Source: Pararhodobacter sp. CCB-MM2
GTDB taxonomy: Bacteria; Pseudomonadota; Alphaproteobacteria; Rhodobacterales; Rhodobacteraceae
NCBI RefSeq assembly: GCF_001691415.1
Contig: NZ_LRRR01000027.1
Location: 1 to 61,630 of the forward strand
DNA length: 61,630 nt
Direction of reading: 5' to 3'
The notes beneath the pieces were generated by a model that was not told the DNA's origin, made no database searches, and worked only from the letters and a program-made list of their open reading frames with translations. Shown one piece after another: positions 59,823 to 61,630 of this stretch. Made by a program: the position numbers and the translations under genes. Numbering within the stretch: position 1 is the first letter of the stretch; every line of letters starts with the position of its first letter.

Positions 59823-61181
59823 TCAGCCCGCGCCGAAAACATCGCCCACAAATCCGGTCAGATCCTGCATCTCGCGCAGGGTGACGCCGATACCGGGACC
59901 GGTCTTACCACCCTTGGGTAGCATGGCCGAGGTGAAACCAAGTTTTGCCGCCTCTTTCAACCTGTTTTCGCTCTGGCTCACGGGACGGAGAGCGCCCGAG
60001 AGCGAGATCTCCCCGAAAACCACCGTGTCCGCAGGCAGCGCGATATCCTCGCGCGCGGACAGAAGTGCGGCCGCAACGGCAAGGTCAGCGGCGGGTTCAC
60101 TGACGCGCATCCCCCCGGCAACGTTGAGAAAAACGTCAAGACCGGCGAAGGGGATACCGCAGCGGGCCTCCAGCACGGCGAGGATCGTCGACAGCCGGCC
60201 ACCGTCGAGGCCGACGGTTGTGCGGCGCGGGTTCGACAGCGGCGAGGGCGCGACGAGGGCCTGAATCTCGGTCAGCATCGGCCGCGTGCCCTCGATCCCC
60301 GCAAAGACCACGGAGCCGGGTGCAGGTTGGCCGCGTTCGGACAGGAACAGGGCCGAGGGGTTCGAGACCTCGGCGAGCCCTGCCCCGGTCATCTCGAAGA
60401 CGCCGATCTCGTCTGCCGGGCCGAAGCGGTTCTTCACCGCGCGCAGGATGCGGAACTGGTGGCCACGCTCGCCCTCGAAATACAGCACGCAATCGACCAT
60501 GTGTTCAACGACCCGCGGGCCGGCGATCTGCCCTTCCTTGGTGACATGTCCCACGAGGATCACGCTGATGCCGCGGCGCTTGGCCAGCGTCACCAGCTCA
60601 TGCGCGGCCGCCCGCAGCTGTGCGACCGAGCCGGGGGCCGAGGCGACGGTATCGAGCCACATGGTCTGGATCGAATCGATGATCACCAGATCCGGCCGGT
60701 CGGCATCGAGCGTGGTGAGGATGTCGCGCAGGCTGGTCTCGGCGCCCAGCTGCACCGAGGCGTCGCCAAGGCCGAGACGGAGGGCCCGCATCCGAACCTG
60801 TGCGGCGGCCTCTTCGCCAGAAATATAGAGTGTCCGCAGGCCCTTGCGGGCGAAGGCTGCGACCGCCTGAAGAAGGAGGGTGGATTTCCCGATGCCGGGA
60901 TCGCCGCCGACGAGAATGGCCGAGGCCTCGACCAGCCCGCCACCGAGAACGCGGTCGAGTTCGTCCATGCCTGAGAGGGTGCGCGGCGGCGGGGCTTCCT
61001 GTGCCTGCAGAGAGGAGAGCTGGATCATCCGCCCCTTGGGCAGGGCGCCCTTCGGGCCGGCCCCGAGCGGCGCCTCCTCGACGATGGAATTCCACGCCCC
61101 GCAGGCGTCGCAGCGGCCGCTCCACTTCGAGTGGACGGCACCGCATTCGGTACAGGTGAATTGGGGAGATGCCTTGGCCAT
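59823..61181 (-). CDS. radA: DNA repair protein RadA
   Basis: Protein of 452 aa acting in branch migration during recombination. N-terminal zinc finger Cys10, Cys13, Cys24, Cys27; Walker A GDPGIGKST (93-101); Walker B LVIIDSIQT; the KNRFG motif near 252; C-terminal Lon-like domain (VGLDGGRLSTILAVLEARCGIPFAGLDVFLNVAGGMRVSEPAADLAVAAALLS). Full length. Confidence 0.97.
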   Translation of the reverse strand: MAKASPQFTCTECGAVHSKWSGRCDACGAWNSIVEEAPLGAGPKGALPKGRMIQLSSLQAQEAPPPRTLSGMDELDRVLGGGLVEASAILVGGDPGIGKSTLLLQAVAAFARKGLRTLYISGEEAAAQVRMRALRLGLGDASVQLGAETSLRDILTTLDADRPDLVIIDSIQTMWLDTVASAPGSVAQLRAAAHELVTLAKRRGISVILVGHVTKEGQIAGPRVVEHMVDCVLYFEGERGHQFRILRAVKNRFGPADEIGVFEMTGAGLAEVSNPSALFLSERGQPAPGSVVFAGIEGTRPMLTEIQALVAPSPLSNPRRTTVGLDGGRLSTILAVLEARCGIPFAGLDVFLNVAGGMRVSEPAADLAVAAALLSAREDIALPADTVVFGEISLSGALRPVSQSENRLKEAAKLGFTSAMLPKGGKTGPGIGVTLREMQDLTGFVGDVFGAG

Positions 61182-61538
61182 CCCGCCTTATCCCCCGCCG
61201 CGGATGGCGTGGCAAGCGGGGCCGGAGACCAGTGAGGGGTTTCACCCTCGTCCGGCATGGCTCCGCCACGCAGGCCTTGGGCGACGGAGGGCGCCTCGCT
61301 TCGCTCGGCGCCCAAAGGAAGGGGGCTGTCTGCCCCCTCGGCCTGCGGCCTCACCCCCGAGGATATTTTCGGAACGAAGATTATGGGAAGCGGTGCTTTT
61401 TGGTGCTGCGGGTGGTTCCTGCCGAGGCTGAGGCAACCAAAGGTCAGAGGCGCGCGACCCTTCACTGTGCGACAATACTCAGTGCGGCCTTATCACCCGA
61501 TCGCAAGGGCCGTCATGGCGGGCGCGGCCGAGGCGCGC
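61182..61538. other. Region upstream of radA with repeat family A
   Basis: Gap of 357 bp with no convincing gene. Copy 3 of family A, inverted (61322-61383), has a GGGGGC/GCCCCC hairpin, GCC/GGC stems and the AAATATCC core. The radA promoter should lie here. GC-rich throughout. Confidence 0.5.
61322..61383 (-). repeat. Dispersed palindromic repeat, family A, copy 3
   Basis: Read on the minus strand: ATCTTCGTTCCG-AAAATATCC core, then GGGGGTGAGGCCGCAGGCC and the GGGGGC...GCCCCC hairpin. Same order as copies at 41-105 and 49199-49251. Confidence 0.6.
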
Positions 61539-61630
61539 GGGGGGGGGGGTGTGTCTTATTTACATCTCCCTCCCCACCACACCAAGCAAGAGATCGTTTG
61601 TCCTCTTCTTCTTTGTTAAACAAAAAAAGA
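61539..61630 (+). other. Residual sequencing adapter (Nextera-type) at the contig end
   Basis: An 11-G run (61539-61549) is followed by sequence matching Nextera read-through: 15 of 19 positions agree with CTGTCTCTTATACACATCT (61549-61567), 10 of 15 with CCGAGCCCACGAGAC (61568-61582), an 8-base index-like CAAGCAAG (61583-61590), 17 to 18 of 24 with the P7 segment, then A-rich tail. These ~90 bases are not genomic. Confidence 0.9.

Overview
The window looks like one whole contig from a draft genome of an alphaproteobacterium of the order Rhodobacterales (Paracoccaceae, Paracoccus/Rhodobacter-like). The basis is high GC (mostly mid-60s percent), strong G/C third-position bias that produces huge false antisense frames, and gene families and gene orders typical of that group: long-form PstC/PstA, UrtABCDE, FrcBCA with FrcR, GgpS, TRAP transporters and an FnrL-type box. 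The genus cannot be fixed by eye. Both contig ends are suspect. Bases 1-30 duplicate 1731-1760, and bases 61539-61630 are a poly-G run followed by degenerate Illumina/Nextera adapter read-through.

Layout. 0.2-1.9 kb: an EmrE-like SMR exporter and two tandem YitT-family membrane proteins. 1.9-8.9 kb: typA/bipA, a Gfo/Idh/MocA oxidoreductase, a secreted Cys-rich protein and pyruvate carboxylase. 9.0-12.5 kb: a CsbD stress protein behind an EcfG-like promoter, then two identical tRNA-Gly(GCC) genes flanking two divergent regulator/target pairs (DUF2306 protein/TetR with three operator copies; VOC protein/HxlR). 12.6-19.4 kb: nagA and the urea ABC transporter urtABCDE. 19.8-23.5 kb: an SbcCD/Rad50-Mre11-like pair without a visible zinc hook. 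23.6-29.7 kb: TetR, TRAP transporter (P, Q, M), a cyclase/hydrolase, an OsmC-like protein and an SMP-30 lactonase, a catabolic module of unknown substrate.

30.0-33.4 kb: gpsA, a HAD phosphatase and GgpS, which together can make the compatible solute glucosylglycerol. 33.5-38.3 kb: pstSCAB with four tandem 11-bp PhoB units, without phoU/phoB. 38.3-44.4 kb: a fructose locus (PfkB kinase, FrcA, FrcC, FrcB, divergent ROK repressor FrcR, FrcK-like P-loop kinase). 44.4-50.7 kb: a START-like protein, an NDUFAF6-like SQS/PSY protein, an alpha/beta hydrolase, a methyltransferase, cimA and cysS. The cysS gene is preceded by a tiny ORF encoding MTTLCIITCCITR (three Cys codons in 13 residues) and by stem-loops, a candidate cysteine-sensing attenuator.

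50.9-61.2 kb: an EamA exporter, a perfect FNR box and an NsrR-like Rrf2 regulator, a retropepsin-like protease, MarC, an ABC-F ATPase, ndk, an SLT lipoprotein, a TfoX C-terminal domain protein, PPK2, an ALDH-like fragment, CvpA and RadA.

How the genes work together: several loci are self-contained nutrient modules (urea, phosphate, fructose, a TRAP substrate), each next to its own regulator or regulatory DNA. The rest is housekeeping. Two dispersed short repeat families sit between genes. No prophage, insertion sequence or CRISPR array was seen.
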